Origin: Merluccius polli
Taxonomy: Eukaryota > Chordata > Actinopteri > Gadiformes > Merlucciidae
Direction: 5' to 3'
DNA length: 64,000 nucleotides
Assembly (NCBI GenBank): GCA_030340625.1
Contig: JAOPHQ010002853.1
Location: forward strand, 281,570-345,569
Each line of letters opens with the position of its first letter. Position 1 is the stretch's first letter. Below the pieces are notes generated by a model. It was not told the DNA's origin, searched no databases, and saw only the letters and a list, made by a program, of their open reading frames with translations. The translations under genes were made by a program, and so were the position numbers. This document shows positions 1 through 10,273 of this stretch, piece by piece.

Positions 1-219
1 ATCTTGCTGTGAGTCCACAACATCAACATGATTGTAGGTTTACATTAGAGCCTAACATATGTTGAATATATAGTATCCTATATAAGAAATGTTTCTCATA
101 TTCTTCCATCTTTCATGGAAGTATATATGACCCTATTCAATGACACATTTACAATATGTTGTACCTGTTACTGAATGTGTCGCAATCAATAGATACAACT
201 ATAATCTGATATATACAGC

Positions 220-412
220 ATATGACACGGAGACAAAGTTGTTTTCCTCTAAAGATTTTAATTTTACTTCGCCTAGTTTCTAGTGACGCTACTACCCACG
301 TGATACGGAAGTCAATCGCTTGTTTTGTTTTCGTGTTATGCATACACATACAGTGTAAGGTGAATTTATTTGTTGCCACTTTCCGACTACTGAATCTTCC
401 CTGACAGAAAAC
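220..412 (+). promoter_or_regulatory. fam241a: Putative 5' UTR/promoter of fam241a
   Basis: This is the stretch just upstream of the start codon at 413. It contains a perfect E-box CACGTG at 297-302. The start codon has A at -3 (bases 410-412 are aac), a good vertebrate context. No TATA box is evident. The transcription start cannot be fixed from sequence alone, so the limits are approximate. Confidence 0.3.
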
Positions 413-553
413 ATGTCAGCCGCAATACCACCGGTAAATGAGCATTATGTTAATAGCCACGAGTTTGAAGGACATATGTTAGAGCGTGGAAGCAGGAACG
501 GCCATCCTTACAGGTCCGTCAGCGTTGAAAGAGTAACACACCAGCAATACCAG
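413..553 (+). CDS. fam241a: fam241a exon 1 (N-terminal 47 residues)
   Basis: An ATG at 413 opens 47 codons (starting MSAAIPPVNE, ending VTHQQYQ) that run straight into a splice donor CAG|GTAGGA after 553, phase 0. The next compatible acceptor that continues a recognisable protein is at 32806, where the frame is also phase 0. Joined, they give a 154-residue protein whose C-terminal half is clearly FAM241A (human C4orf32). The N-terminal part is hydrophilic, with basic and serine-rich segments (HPYRSVSVERV), no signal peptide and no domain I recognise. Assignment of this exon to fam241a is inferred from phase, strand, start context and the lack of another candidate; it is less certain than exon 2. 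The family's function is not established. The following intron is 32252 bp, almost all transposon. Confidence 0.62.
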
Positions 554-1004
554 GTAGGACTACGGTTAACAATCTAGTTGTCGAAGGAGCTAACTTATAT
601 TGACCCTTTTACTTTTGCGGGCCGAGTCCAGCGATGAATCGTTTTATTGTTATTCTTATGGTTATATATGCTTATAGGCATATCACACGAGGGGGTAATA
701 CAATGTCATTGCCGTTTATAAAGTGTTTATTTTGTACAGTTTAATTAGGCTAGGCTGGGTCGGATCCGGGATTGGGATAGAGAAGCTCCACAGCTCAACG
801 CCGCCATAGAACTACTGAAAACAAAAACCGGAGAAAGAACGTAATAAAGTGTATTTGATTACGGTATGTGTCTGAACTTCGAATGCCACAGGTAAACTTA
901 ACTCTTCAACTAGAAATAGTACAATTTCAGGAGAAATTGTGGTGTGCTGCTGTAGTTTTATGGTGGCTGCTATGGTGTTATATGTTGCTGCCTCTTTTTG
1001 GACT

Positions 1005-1815
1005 GTTGCTAGGGTGTTCTGCACAGTTGCTAGTGTTCTGGATGCTTGCTAGGGTGTTCTTGTTGGTTTGCTAGGGTTGTCTGGGGGGTTGCAATGTGTT
1101 CTGGGGGGTTTCTATGATGTTCTAGGTGGTTGCTATGGTATAATGGGTGGTTGTTAGGGTGTTCTAGGTGGTTTCTATGATGTTCTAGGTCGTTGCTATG
1201 GTGTAATGGGGGGTTGCAAGGTGTTCTAGGTGGTTTCTATGATGTTCTAGGTGGTTGCTAGAATGTTCTGGGGGGTTGTTAGGTGTTCTAGGTGGTTTAT
1301 ATGATGTTCTAGGTGGTTGCTAGGGTTTTCTGGTGGTTGCTAGGTGTTCTAGGTGGTTTATATGATGTTCTAGGTGGTTGCTAGGGTGTACTGAGTGGTT
1401 GTTAGGGTGTTCTAGGTGGTTTCTATGGTATTCTAGGTGGTTGTTAGGGTGTTTGGTGGGGTTGCTAGGTGTTCTAGGTGGTTTCTACGATGTTCTAGGT
1501 GGTTGCTAGGGTGCACTGAGTGGTTGTTAGGGTGTTCTAGGTGGTTTCTATGGTGTTCTAGGTGGTTGCTAGAGTTTTCTGGGGGGTTGCTAGGTGTTCT
1601 AGGTGGTTTCTATGATGTTCCAGGTGGTTGCTAGGGTTTTCTGGGGGGTTGCTAGGTGTTCTAGGTGGTTTCTACGATGTTCTAGGTGGTTGCTAGGGTG
1701 TTCTGGGGGGTTGCTAGGTGTTCTAGGTGGTTTTTCCGATGTTCTAGGTGGTTGCTAGGGTGTTCTGGGGGGTTGCTAGGTGTTCTAGGTGGCTTCTATG
1801 GTGTTCTAGGTTGTT
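1005..1815. repeat. GGTGGTTGCTAGGGTGTTCT-type minisatellite
   Basis: About 0.8 kb of imperfect tandem repeats of a 20-22 bp unit built from TGTTCTAGGTGGTTGCTAGG, alternating with a variant containing TTTCTATGATG, so a roughly 65-bp higher-order pattern is visible. G is strongly enriched on the + strand. The open frames across it are repeat artefacts. It lies in fam241a intron 1, about 450 bp past the exon 1 donor. Confidence 0.9.
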
Positions 1816-2127
1816 CAACGCTAGAGTGTTCAGTGTGTTCCAATTTTTTTTTAGTAGCCAGCTAGATGAAAAATGTAGCCAGCTAAAGGATTCCGTGGTT
1901 ATTAGAAATGTTTTTGCTAATAATACTTTTTTTTTACTACTTTTTTGTGTTGAAGAAAGCATGACAATCCAAACAACACCAATGAGAATGATTATTTCAA
2001 TCAACATTGAATGTTTACCTGACCATATCTGACCTCAGATCTTCCTCATTCTCACCTGTAACATGTAAAACCAATTAATCACATTGAATCACTAATTTCA
2101 TAAAATCATCAATAAGTAAATCATTAA

Positions 2128-2345
2128 ATCATGGGCCGGATATAGTGGTTAGGGTGTTTAATTCCCAGCCAAATGGTTCTGGGTTTGAGCCCCAATATCC
2201 ACAGTCTACCTGTTGGCATCTGCCTAGAAGATGAAGCATTACCCCTACCTCCTCATTAATGGCATACATCTAAAAGAAAAACAATCACTGTCACTTTGGA
2301 TAAAAGACTAGAAATAGTATAAAAATAAATAGAAATAATATCCAA
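2128..2345 (+). mobile_element. tRNA-derived SINE with L2-like tail
   Basis: A pol III A-box-like segment (TAGTGGTTAGGG, 2143-2154) is followed about 30 bp later by a B-box (GGTTTGAGCCC, 2182-2192), as in a tRNA-derived SINE head. The 3' part has CACTTTGGATAAAAG, which resembles the tails of fish L2-mobilised SINEs, then an A-rich end. Boundaries are approximate and the subfamily is not assigned. Confidence 0.65.
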
Positions 2346-2492
2346 TACAAAAAAATCCAAGCGTGTTCCAATAACAAGTTACTACAATAAGTAGCTACTA
2401 CAGGCCAGTTTAATTATTATTATACCAATATTGCTATTATCATACTTATTTAGGTAAAAATGTTGTCAATATTGTTTATCCAAGTCAATGTA

Positions 2493-2496
<4 letters not shown>

Positions 2497-2582
<86 letters not shown>
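2497..2582. repeat. (CT)n(TA)n compound microsatellite
   Basis: About 50 bp of CT dinucleotides pass directly into about 35 bp of TA. It abuts the left end of the deleted Tc1-like element, which probably inserted into the TA tract (TA is the Tc1/mariner target). Confidence 0.95.
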
Positions 2583-2586
<4 letters not shown>

Positions 2587-2588
2587 CA

Positions 2589-3497
2589 CACTCACCGGCC
2601 ACTTTATTAGGTACACCTTGCTAGTACCGGGTTGGACCCCCTTTTGCCTTCAGAACTGCCTTAATCCTTCGTGGCACAGATTCAACAAGGTACTGGAAAC
2701 ATTCCTCAGAGAGTTTGGTCCATATTGACATGATAGCGTCACGCAGTTGCTGCAGATTTGTCGGCTGCACATCCATGATGCGAATCTCCCGTTCCACCAC
2801 ATCCCAAAGGTGCTCTATTGGATTGAGATCTGGTGACTGTGGAGGCCATTTGAGTACAGTGAACTCATTGTCATGTTCAAGAAACCAGTCTGAGATGATT
2901 CGCGCTTTATGACATGGCGCGTTATCCTGCTGGAAGTAGCCATCAGAAGATGGGTACACTGTGGTCATAAAGGGATGGACATGGTCAGCAACAATACTCA
3001 GGTAGTCTGTGGCTTTGACACGATGCTCAATTGGTACTAATAAGCCCAAAGTGTGCCAGGAAAATATCCCCCACACCATTACACCACCACCACCAGCCTG
3101 AACCGTTGATACAAGGCAGGATGGATCCATGCTTTCATGTTGTTGACGCCAAATTCTGACCCTACCATCCGAATGTCGCAGCAGAAATCGAGACTCATCA
3201 GACCAGGCAACGTTTTTCCAATCTTCGATTGTCCAATTTTGGTGAGCCTGTGCGAATTGTAGCCTCAGTTTCCTGTTCTTAGCTGACAGGAGTGGCACCC
3301 GGTGTGGTCTTCTGCTGCTGTAGCCCATCCGCCTCAAGGTTCGACGTGTTGTGCGTTCAGAGATGCTCTTCTGCATACCTCTGTTGTAACGAGTGGTTAT
3401 TTGAGTTACAGTTGCCTTTCTATCAGCTCGAACCAGTCTGGCCATTCTCCTCTGACCTTAGTTGGACAGGTGTACCTAATAAAGTGGCCGGTGAGTG
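2589..3497 (-). mobile_element. DD36E Tc1/mariner (Incomer-type) element, internally deleted copy
   Basis: The element begins CACTCACCGGCCACTTTATT and ends with its inverted complement; TA follows the right end and an AT-rich repeat surrounds it. It is 909 bp against 1220 bp for the intact copy at 49013-50232. An internal deletion of about 311 bp, with its junction near 3458-3461, removed transposase residues 1-72 including the start codon and first DNA-binding helix-turn-helix. The remaining minus-strand frame (2621-3445, 274 residues) still has all three catalytic acidic residues. Over the shared roughly 870 bp I see only two base differences from the intact copy, so the two are recent relatives. 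It cannot encode a full transposase but keeps both ends, so it could be mobilised in trans. Confidence 0.93.
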
Positions 3498-3507
3498 TAT
3501 ATATATA

Positions 3508-3577
<70 letters not shown>
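3498..3577. repeat. (TA)n microsatellite
   Basis: A long TA tract directly right of the deleted DD36E copy, continuing the TA repeat left of it. The short frames encoding alternating Tyr-Ile across it are not genes. Confidence 0.95.
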
Positions 3578-3578
<1 letters not shown>

Positions 3579-3604
3579 ACACTACAGTAATATCACTACA
3601 GTAA

Positions 3605-3890
3605 ACAAACACAGATGACTTTGCCCTCCTGATTAGGGTGGTGCTGTCTTGGACAGATGAGTGTTCAAAGGCGGTAGAAGGGAGAGAAAAATAGTTAGTA
3701 ACTAATAATTACTCAGGAACAGCAATAGCAAGAAGAACAATTAAGAGAGCAAAAAGGGAGGCATGGGGGGAATTTTGTTCCACTATTGGAAGATATACAG
3801 ACATGGGTAAAGTGTGAAGAAATGTTGGGAAGGGGTAACAATAAACAAAATCCAGTATTGGTGGAGGGAGAGAGAACTGCGCTGGGCTCT
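3605..3890 (+). mobile_element. LINE fragment (CR1/I/Jockey-type ORF2, pre-RT region), + copy
   Basis: This 286-bp stretch is the near reverse complement of 6065-6355. It carries the ORF2 part just upstream of the reverse transcriptase core, with codons reading roughly KKCWEGVTINKIQYWW, broken by stops. It is cut off near 3890 by a (TA)n tract. Together with 5437-6355 it forms an inverted pair of LINE remnants. Confidence 0.55.
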
Positions 3891-3915
3891 TTGGGGTATT
3901 GTGATTAAGGGCCAT

Positions 3916-3917
<2 letters not shown>

Positions 3918-3971
<54 letters not shown>
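3918..3971. repeat. (TA)n(TG)n microsatellite
   Basis: A dinucleotide tract of about 40 bp TA followed by about 12 bp TG. Confidence 0.9.
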
Positions 3972-4049
3972 TAAAGGTATGGTTATATTTTATATCTATC
4001 ATATGACCCATAATTAGGGTCACACTAATCTTGGTACCTTTCTGCTAAA

Positions 4050-4515
4050 GTATAACAGAATCATGAGATACAAACAGAGGCATATAATCATAAAAGCAAC
4101 TCCTCATAATTAATGAGTACATTGTTGATGACGTGTAGAATAGATAGTGGGAGATCAGTTTGTTGCAAAGTGTAAAGAACAGGCAGGATGACCTCTGTAC
4201 AGACTGGGAGTCAGATACTGCGAGGACAAGAGGGGAAGATAGAAGCAGAAGGCCTTGTTATGACGGTTTCAGTGTTTTGTGTATATAACATCCTGGGTCA
4301 GGGATAGTTGGTGCTCAGACTTCGTGAACTGGCACACACACTTGTTGTCTGTCAGGGAAACATAGTTGGACCCAGATATATCTGTAAAACTCTGCACATT
4401 CTACTGGTGTTAACAATAAAACTGATTATTTCTTAAAGCTAAAACTTCTTCTATCGCTTCATTAAAGAACACGTGTGAGTAAGAGTTTTGGAGGAACTGC
4501 TTTTCACAACAGTGT
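4050..4515 (+). mobile_element. Candidate solo LTR
   Basis: The stretch has the order expected of an LTR: a TATA-like TGTATATAAC near 4281, then an AATAAA near 4410, then about 100 bp ending TTTTCACAACA. No internal retroviral or retrotransposon sequence adjoins it, and I could not find a target duplication, so the boundaries and the call are tentative. Confidence 0.3.
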
Positions 4516-4525
4516 ATATAAATAT

Positions 4526-4833
4526 TAGGGATGAGCGAGTACAGCATTATCTGTATCTGTATCTGTATCTGTTAACCATATGAATTATCTGTATCTGTAT
4601 CTGTACTCTGAGTGGGCGGGGCCTAACCCGGAAGTGGGCGGGATTTAACCCGGAAGTGGGTCGGGTGTCTTGAAATGAGCGAGGTTTTAACCGGTATGTT
4701 ATTTTAAGCATGCAATTGATATGGGTTGATCAGAAATTGTTATTTATTGCTGATTAGAAAACTATTTACAGGACAGCATCAGCATTGAAAAAAAAAAAAA
4801 AAAAACTCAGACGACCGGCAGGGAGAGGGAGAG

Positions 4834-4870
<37 letters not shown>

Positions 4871-5429
4871 CTTGATTTCCAATATTTATACCACTACTAG
4901 CTTTATTTTTTCACGAAATACAGCAAGAAAGTGTCGGACACCGTGCGTGAAGTACAAAAAAAACTGGTTAGAGCCAGGCAGCCAGATGACGGTTAAAAAA
5001 AGAAAAAGAAAAAAAAATCTCCGACAGGCAGAGACGCAACGCGAGTCGGCACCACGTCTGAACGAACCCACATTTACCAGAACTCTACTGGTTCATAAGT
5101 AAGTACCAATCTAAGTAATAACAAACCTGAAGCTGAAGAAACCCTAAACATTAACGGAAAACGACCCGCGAACCTGAGTGACTGAGGGAGAGACAGAGAG
5201 CTGTTCTGTGTGTGAGTGATCAGAGCGACACAACAACACATCTGCATTGTGTAGGGGAGAGGCGCTGTAGCCTATCACAGAACGCTGACACAGTCAGCTA
5301 CCCAATGAGGATTTTCATTCAATCCGAGCACAGATATTGACTCGTATTACTCGTATAATACTCGTACTCGGCAAAAGTGCTTTATCCGTACCGGATACTC
5401 GTTTCAGCCGAGTATCCGGCTCAACTCTA
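4526..5429. mobile_element. Non-autonomous hAT-like element (TAGGGATGAGCGAGTAC ends)
   Basis: The ends are imperfect inverted repeats: TAGGGATGAGCGAGTAC at the left and the complement of TAGAGTTGAGCCGGATAC at the right. Inside are (TCTGTA)n-like repeats, a poly-A run, a (TG)n tract and an AATCTCCGACAGG block. No coding frame is supported. No clean 8-bp duplication is visible. The right two thirds recur at 13.7-15.3 kb in two identical tandem copies. Confidence 0.65.
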
Positions 5430-5436
5430 ACGCCTA

Positions 5437-6355
5437 CCATATCAAAATATGCTACAGTCATCACCTCCTTTTGGTCACTGCCTTGGCTATCTCTGTGCTT
5501 ATTGTCACCAGTGCGTCCATAGTTGATCTTCCTAAAGTATATCATTCTGTTTACTACAACTTTCTCCATCAATTTCCCCATATTAGATGTTAGTGCAATA
5601 GGTCTGTAGCTGGTAGAGCTGAACAGTTAATCAAAATATTATCGAAATCGCAATATGGCCTAGTGTACTATCCAAGTAGCAGGAGCTGCAATTGTTGCCC
5701 TCGCCTACACATTGTTTTGGTACAGACCCCAACAAATGTCACATCATGACTTTAATAGTTTTTTTCATTGAAAATGGAAATAGTGATGCAAAAATGATAA
5801 TTCCCGCTAATAGTGAATCATATCGCAATTGCAATATCTGTCAAAATAATATGATTTTTTACCATATCGTTCAGCCCTAGTAACTGGTTGCTTTAGATTT
5901 TTCCCTGGATTTGCAAACAGCAGTACCACTGCTTGTTTCCACCCTATAGATATTTTCCCAGTCCTCAACACTTTGTTATATAACTCACATAAATCAGATT
6001 AATATCTAGACTGCTGCAAATGCACTAGTATGTGAGCCTTTTTTATCAGTCAGCACAGTTCTCTCTCCCTCCACCAATACTGGATTTTGTTTATTGTTAC
6101 CCCTTCCCAACATTTCTTCACACTTTACCCATGTCTGTATATTTTCCTTCCAATAGTGTAACAAAATTCCCCCCATGCCTCCCTTTTTGCTCTCTTAATT
6201 GTTCTTCTTGCTATTGCTTTAGTCTTTTTTAGTGACTCTTGTGACTGTTCCTGAGTAATTATTTGTAACTAACTATTTTTCTGTCCCTTCTACCGCCTTT
6301 GAACACTCATCTGTCCAAGACAGCACCACCCTAATCAGGAGTGCAAAGTCGGTGT
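5437..6355 (-). pseudogene. LINE ORF2 fragment, minus strand, interrupted by a hAT element
   Basis: Read on the minus strand, from 6355 downward, this carries pre-RT sequence, then WKTGKIS-like and NPGK motifs, then after the hAT element at 5614-5879 a YRPIALTSNMGKLMEKVV block, the first conserved RT segment of CR1/I/Jockey-type LINEs. It ends near 5437 at the junction with the 4526-5429 element. Stops and frameshifts make it dead. Its first part is duplicated in inverted orientation at 3605-3890. Confidence 0.7.
5614..5879. mobile_element. Short non-autonomous hAT element (266 bp)
   Basis: The ends TAGAGCTGAACAGTTAATC and the complement of TAGGGCTGAACGATATGG form inverted repeats. Flanks are GTAGCTGG (left) and GTAACTGG (right), an 8-bp duplication with one mismatch, the hAT signature. 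It sits inside the minus-strand LINE and splits its conserved YRPIAL block, which gives an independent check of the insertion point. Confidence 0.85.
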
Positions 6356-6445
6356 TTGTTTAATGTAGTGTTCTGCTGCTCTGCTTCAGCAGTTTTATGC
6401 ATGGACTACTGACCTGATCCAGTAAAAACAAAGGTTAGCGATTTG

Positions 6446-6752
6446 TAGGGCTAGGCAATTTGGCCTAAAAATAAAATGTAAAATTTTTGACTTAAACCTA
6501 CATTTTTTTCAGTTTTTCTCTAAATAAACAAAAAAAACAAGGCAAAATTTAAATAGATATTTTATTCAACACAATAAAAAATAAATGAGATTACCAAGAA
6601 GTCTAGGCCTATGTGAAGAAATCAGTTCAAGAATAACAATTTAAAAAAAACCAGCAACACTTGTCATTATTGTGCAAAGATTTTTTTTAAATCAAATTGC
6701 AAAAAATGTCTTGTAGGCCATCGCTGAAAAAACTTGTAAAATAAAAAATGAA

Positions 6753-6791
<39 letters not shown>

Positions 6792-7710
6792 CTGTCAAAC
6801 AAAATAACATCCCTTTTACTTTCTAGGAAGCTGTCTACAGGTTTTTTGCGAGGAAGACAAGCCTGTCTAGTGTCTACTGCCTCTGGCTTGAGGCATGCTC
6901 TTTGGCATTTTACAATTTTACCTGCCGTACTGAAAACCCTCTCCAAAGGGGCACTTGTGGCAGGAATGGAGATATTTCTTGGCCAGATTACTGAGTCTTA
7001 GGAAGTTAGCGTCATGTAGCTTCCACCACTGCAGTGGGTCTGTATCAGGGTCTGTCTCAGACGAAAACAAGTAGGATGACAGCTCAGCTTCAATTTTGTC
7101 CTGCTCTTACTGGGAGGTAGACGACACCATCTTCTTCTTGTAGTTTTCTTCGTCTTTGTAACAGGTTCAGCAGCTTCTTCTTGGTGCACGTCCTGCACAG
7201 ATGTGCCACACTGGGATTGGCTTTTCTGAGCTAGAAGAGACATCAGCTTTGTAACAGCTCTTTTCTTTGCTCTATCCACCTTGTCATCTGCTATATAGGC
7301 TGTCCGGAACCGGGGGTCCATGAGTGAGGCCATGTCCAAGAGTTCCTTTGTTTACAGGGTCATTGTATTTATTGTTGAGGTAGTTGAGTATGTTGCTCTT
7401 GATTTGTTTGGTGAGTTTGGTCTCACCCTCCTCTGACTGCAGAAGGCTGTTGTGGTGGACTATCGGTTTGAGGTAGGAGACACTCACATAGGCCTCACCA
7501 GATAGGGCATCAGTGAATTCCTTCAGTGGACTTACAGCTTTATTCATTGACTCCAACATGTTATGTTATGGGTGTGTGGTTCGGCTGGACCATAGGTTGG
7601 TAGTGGTGGAATAATAAGCTATGAGTTTTGTGCGCGTTCTGGAAAGTGAGAGAGTTCTACGGAGCCCCTTAAAGCAAAACAAAAAAAACAAAAAAAAACG
7701 CCCAGCACTA
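6446..7710 (-). mobile_element. Decayed hAT (ZBED1-like) transposon
   Basis: The left edge TAGGGCTAGGCAATTTGG and the right edge (complement of TAGTGCTGGGCG) look like hAT terminal inverted repeats. Between them lies a broken minus-strand transposase (6692-7559). No 8-bp duplication is obvious. A related flank (CAGTAAAAACAAAGRTTAGCG) occurs on both sides, at 6420-6440 and 7841-7861, suggesting insertion into an older repeat. Confidence 0.7.
6692..7559 (-). pseudogene. hAT (ZBED1-like) transposase, C-terminal half, broken
   Basis: Three overlapping minus-strand frames follow the order of a ZBED1-like hAT transposase. 7559-7284 reads SPLKEFTDALSGEAYVSVSY. 7339-6998 contains DMASLMDPRFR. 6946-6692 contains ERVFSTAGKIVK and QRACLKPEAVD, the hAT C-terminal dimerisation motif. 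At least two frameshifts separate them, and an (ATT)n microsatellite interrupts the end. The BED zinc finger and the first catalytic residues are missing, so it is inactive. Confidence 0.82.
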
Positions 7711-8180
7711 GCAAGTTAACTATTTTCATTTATTTGATTTTCACATGGATTGTGTATATTTGCAATAACAATATTTCTGAAAGTCATCTGCAGGTATGCG
7801 TGTTCGGCAGTTTGATGCGTGGTGGACTATTGATCCAGTCCAGTAAAAACAAAGATTAGCGAGTTGCTAGGCAGAGATTCCTGATTAATATCTAATCCTG
7901 ATTGCCTGCTCGACAACTCGGCTGCACTTTTATTCCCTTTAGCAGTCAGTACGTTTACATGCACAGCTTAATTCGATTAAAGCCATAGCTCGACTATGCT
8001 CCTCAATTGGACAACTGCAATTGTCCGCGTATACATGGCGGTGAGTAAATCGATTCATTGGCCGAAGCGTGTAATGCCCCGGTATGATAGGTGGCGCTGT
8101 GCCCATTTCAACTAGTGGTAATAGAGCCACCGGTTGACCTCTTTACGTCACCAGCAACAACAAACTCATTCGAGAAATAT

Positions 8181-8376
8181 GTTTTCAGTAGACAGCTGTC
8201 AGTTCACTTCGGGTCCATATAATTTCTCCGAAGCTCCATTGTTCCGACCTCTCGGTCGTATGCCGACTCCTCCGGCTGCTCTGCCGGCGGAGCAGTCCGC
8301 ATACGACCGAGAGGAACAATGGAGCGTCGGAGAAATGATATAGACCCTTATTGAACTGACAGCTGTCTGCTGAAAC
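8181..8376. repeat. Long hairpin (arms about 85 bp)
   Basis: The left arm (8181-8262, starting GTTTTCAGTAGACAGCTGTC) is nearly the reverse complement of the right arm (8289-8376, ending GACAGCTGTCTGCTGAAAC). The loop is about 25 bp and GC-rich. The arms include CGGTCGTATGC against GCATACGACCG as perfect pairs. A further copy of the GACAGCTGTCTACTGAAAAC segment lies near 9570. Confidence 0.85.
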
Positions 8377-8736
8377 ATCGTTTTCTCCTCCATGTCGCGT
8401 TTCAATCTGGACTTCAGAGAGTCAAAGCCAAAGTTAATTTCCCCCAATTCCTTTTCCCCATGGGCGAGATAAACCCGACTAGGAGTCTTTACTTGTTGTG
8501 GAAGTACCAGAGAGTCGGAGAACCCGACGCAGTCTGTAAGATTCATAATATCATAGAATACCCCCGTCAGTTCGGCCGCGGCGCAATGAATGAATAAAGA
8601 TCGTAGTTATTTTACAACCTCGTTGATGAGCAACATTTAGAAAAACATGGACTTTTAATTCAGCCTTAGGTTAAATCGAAGCGTAGTGTGTACTGAATGC
8701 ACGTTGATGATGATACACTCCTTATAGGGGGTAACT

Positions 8737-9489
8737 CAGGGTTCCCAAGTTGCAAAAACTCATTTGGTTGATGTGATTTCCTGTTTTCTGGTGCATTTTG
8801 GGGATGGCCAATACCTAAATTCAATCCGATTCATAGCCTACATCCTGATTTGCTGATATTGAGGGGGTGACTTCATGCAAAGTCTTGGGATTCAGGGCCC
8901 CCTGACCCCTTGGGGTCTAGTCATATATAGGCCTAGTCAGTACAGGTTACAAAAAAATTACAACACTAATACACGTTTTTAAACTCACCTCAACATGCCT
9001 TTTGCAATCATTTAAACCACCATAGGAAATGTTGAAGTCACTGTTGCAAACAGTGCAGCGTGCCAGACTATCATTATTTCTAACTGAAATTATACAGGGA
9101 TAAACCTTAGTATAGTCTGAAGTAAAATGAGTTTTATATTTTCGCTTTTTAGGGCGCTCTGCGTTTGCCATGATGCTTCAGCTCTGGGAGACAGACTGCA
9201 GTATTCCTGAGCACGCGATACATTCGAGTGAAATGCTCAGTTAAACCGCGACTCGATTGGTCAGCTGTCAGTAAGAGCGGTCAATCACAGGGTTCCATTC
9301 ACACTGTCACACACGCAGCACGTATCTCTCTGTGCTCTCTTGCGCTTCTCTTTCTCCATAGACATAGAAAAAAGTCTTTCTCGCTGGCTTGTTCAGATTT
9401 CCGGGAGATTGTATATGATTTGCTTGCATCAGGGAGACGCTATTAATTTGCGGGAGACTCCCGGAACTTCCGGGAGACTTGGGATGTCT
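8737..9489 (-). mobile_element. hAT element carrying a transposase N-terminus
   Basis: GGGTAACT occurs at 8729-8736 and 9490-9497, bracketing a 753-bp insertion with related ends (CAGGGTTCCCAAG, and the complement of CAGACATCCCAAG). The exact edge is uncertain by one base. Removing it rejoins TTATAGGGGGTAACTACATTGG, which matches the homologous site near 10274. It carries the coding fragment at 8947-9171. Confidence 0.75.
8947..9171 (-). pseudogene. hAT transposase N-terminal zinc-finger fragment
   Basis: A 74-codon frame starts MANAERPKKRKYKTHFTSDY and contains CTVCNSDFNISYGG followed by KRHVE. This is the CxxC...H pattern of the N-terminal finger found in one group of vertebrate hAT-like proteins. 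The catalytic domain is absent, so it is a remnant inside a short element. Whether the frame is expressed is unknown. Confidence 0.6.
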
Positions 9490-9878
9490 GGGTAACTACA
9501 TTGGCATGGCACCGGCTTCCTCCGTCTTCTGCGCCAGCTTTTTAAATAAATCGCCGACCCAAAGTTAGTTGACAGCTGTCTACTGAAAACATCTTTCTCC
9601 CACCAGAACAGCCCCTCCGCCGCCCGTCCGTATACATTCCCCGCCGCGGCGCAATGAATGAATAAAGATCGTAAACACGTCGGGAGAAAAAAACATTTAT
9701 TTTGACAGATGTGCCCGAAGTTACTACTTTACAACCTCGTTAATGACCCACATTTAGAAAAACATGTACTTTTAATTCAGCTTTGGGTGAAATTGAAGCG
9801 TAGTGTCCGTGTGCTTCCACCTTTAATGAATGCATGCCATGCGCGCTCCCGCGGCCGGGACACAATTCTTATAGGGGG

Positions 9879-10273
9879 CAGGGGCGGAGCGTGAGGGGGG
9901 GGCTGGGTGGGCGGCCGCCCCCGGGCCCGGGTCTCTAGGGGCCCGGGTCTCTAGGGGCCCGGGTCTCTAGGGGCCCGGGTCTCTAGGGGCCCGGGTCTCT
10001 AGGGGCCCGGGTCTCTAGGGGCCCGGGTCTCTAGGGGCCCGGGTCTCTAGGGGCCCGGGTCTCTAGGGGCCCGGGTCTCTAGGGGCCCGGGTCTCTAGGG
10101 GCCCGGGTCTCTAGGGGCCCGGGTCTCTAGGGGCCCGGCTGTGGATGCTTTTCGCGAATCCCCCCCCCGTCGACAATCGCGCACTGGCACCCCCCCCGTC
10201 GACAATCGCGTACCGTAAAGGGCCCGGTCATTTGCCTCGCCCCCCGGCCCGCCTCTGACTTGTTCCGCTACTG
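9879..10273. mobile_element. Non-autonomous hAT element with 16-bp tandem array
   Basis: ATAGGGGG flanks it exactly on both sides (9871-9878 and 10274-10281). Ends are CAGGGGCGGAGC and the complement of CAGTAGCGGAAC. At 395 bp it is mostly a 16-bp tandem array (9923-10131) plus two poly-C/GTCGACAATCGCG modules (10160-10216). No coding capacity. Confidence 0.9.
9923..10131. repeat. GGGCCCGGGTCTCTAG tandem array, 13 units
   Basis: Thirteen essentially perfect head-to-tail copies of a 16-bp unit with no spacers. GGGCCC and CCCGGG palindromes fall in every unit. The lack of variation between units implies recent expansion or homogenisation. It is not a CRISPR array because there is no unique spacer sequence. 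Confidence 0.95.

Noticed and set aside
3292..3618. Frames ending in Tyr-Ile repeats
   Set aside because: Antisense shadow of the transposase continuing into a TA microsatellite.
9923..10131. CRISPR-like array
   Set aside because: Units are directly contiguous with no spacers, no cas genes are present and the genome is eukaryotic; it is a minisatellite in a hAT element.
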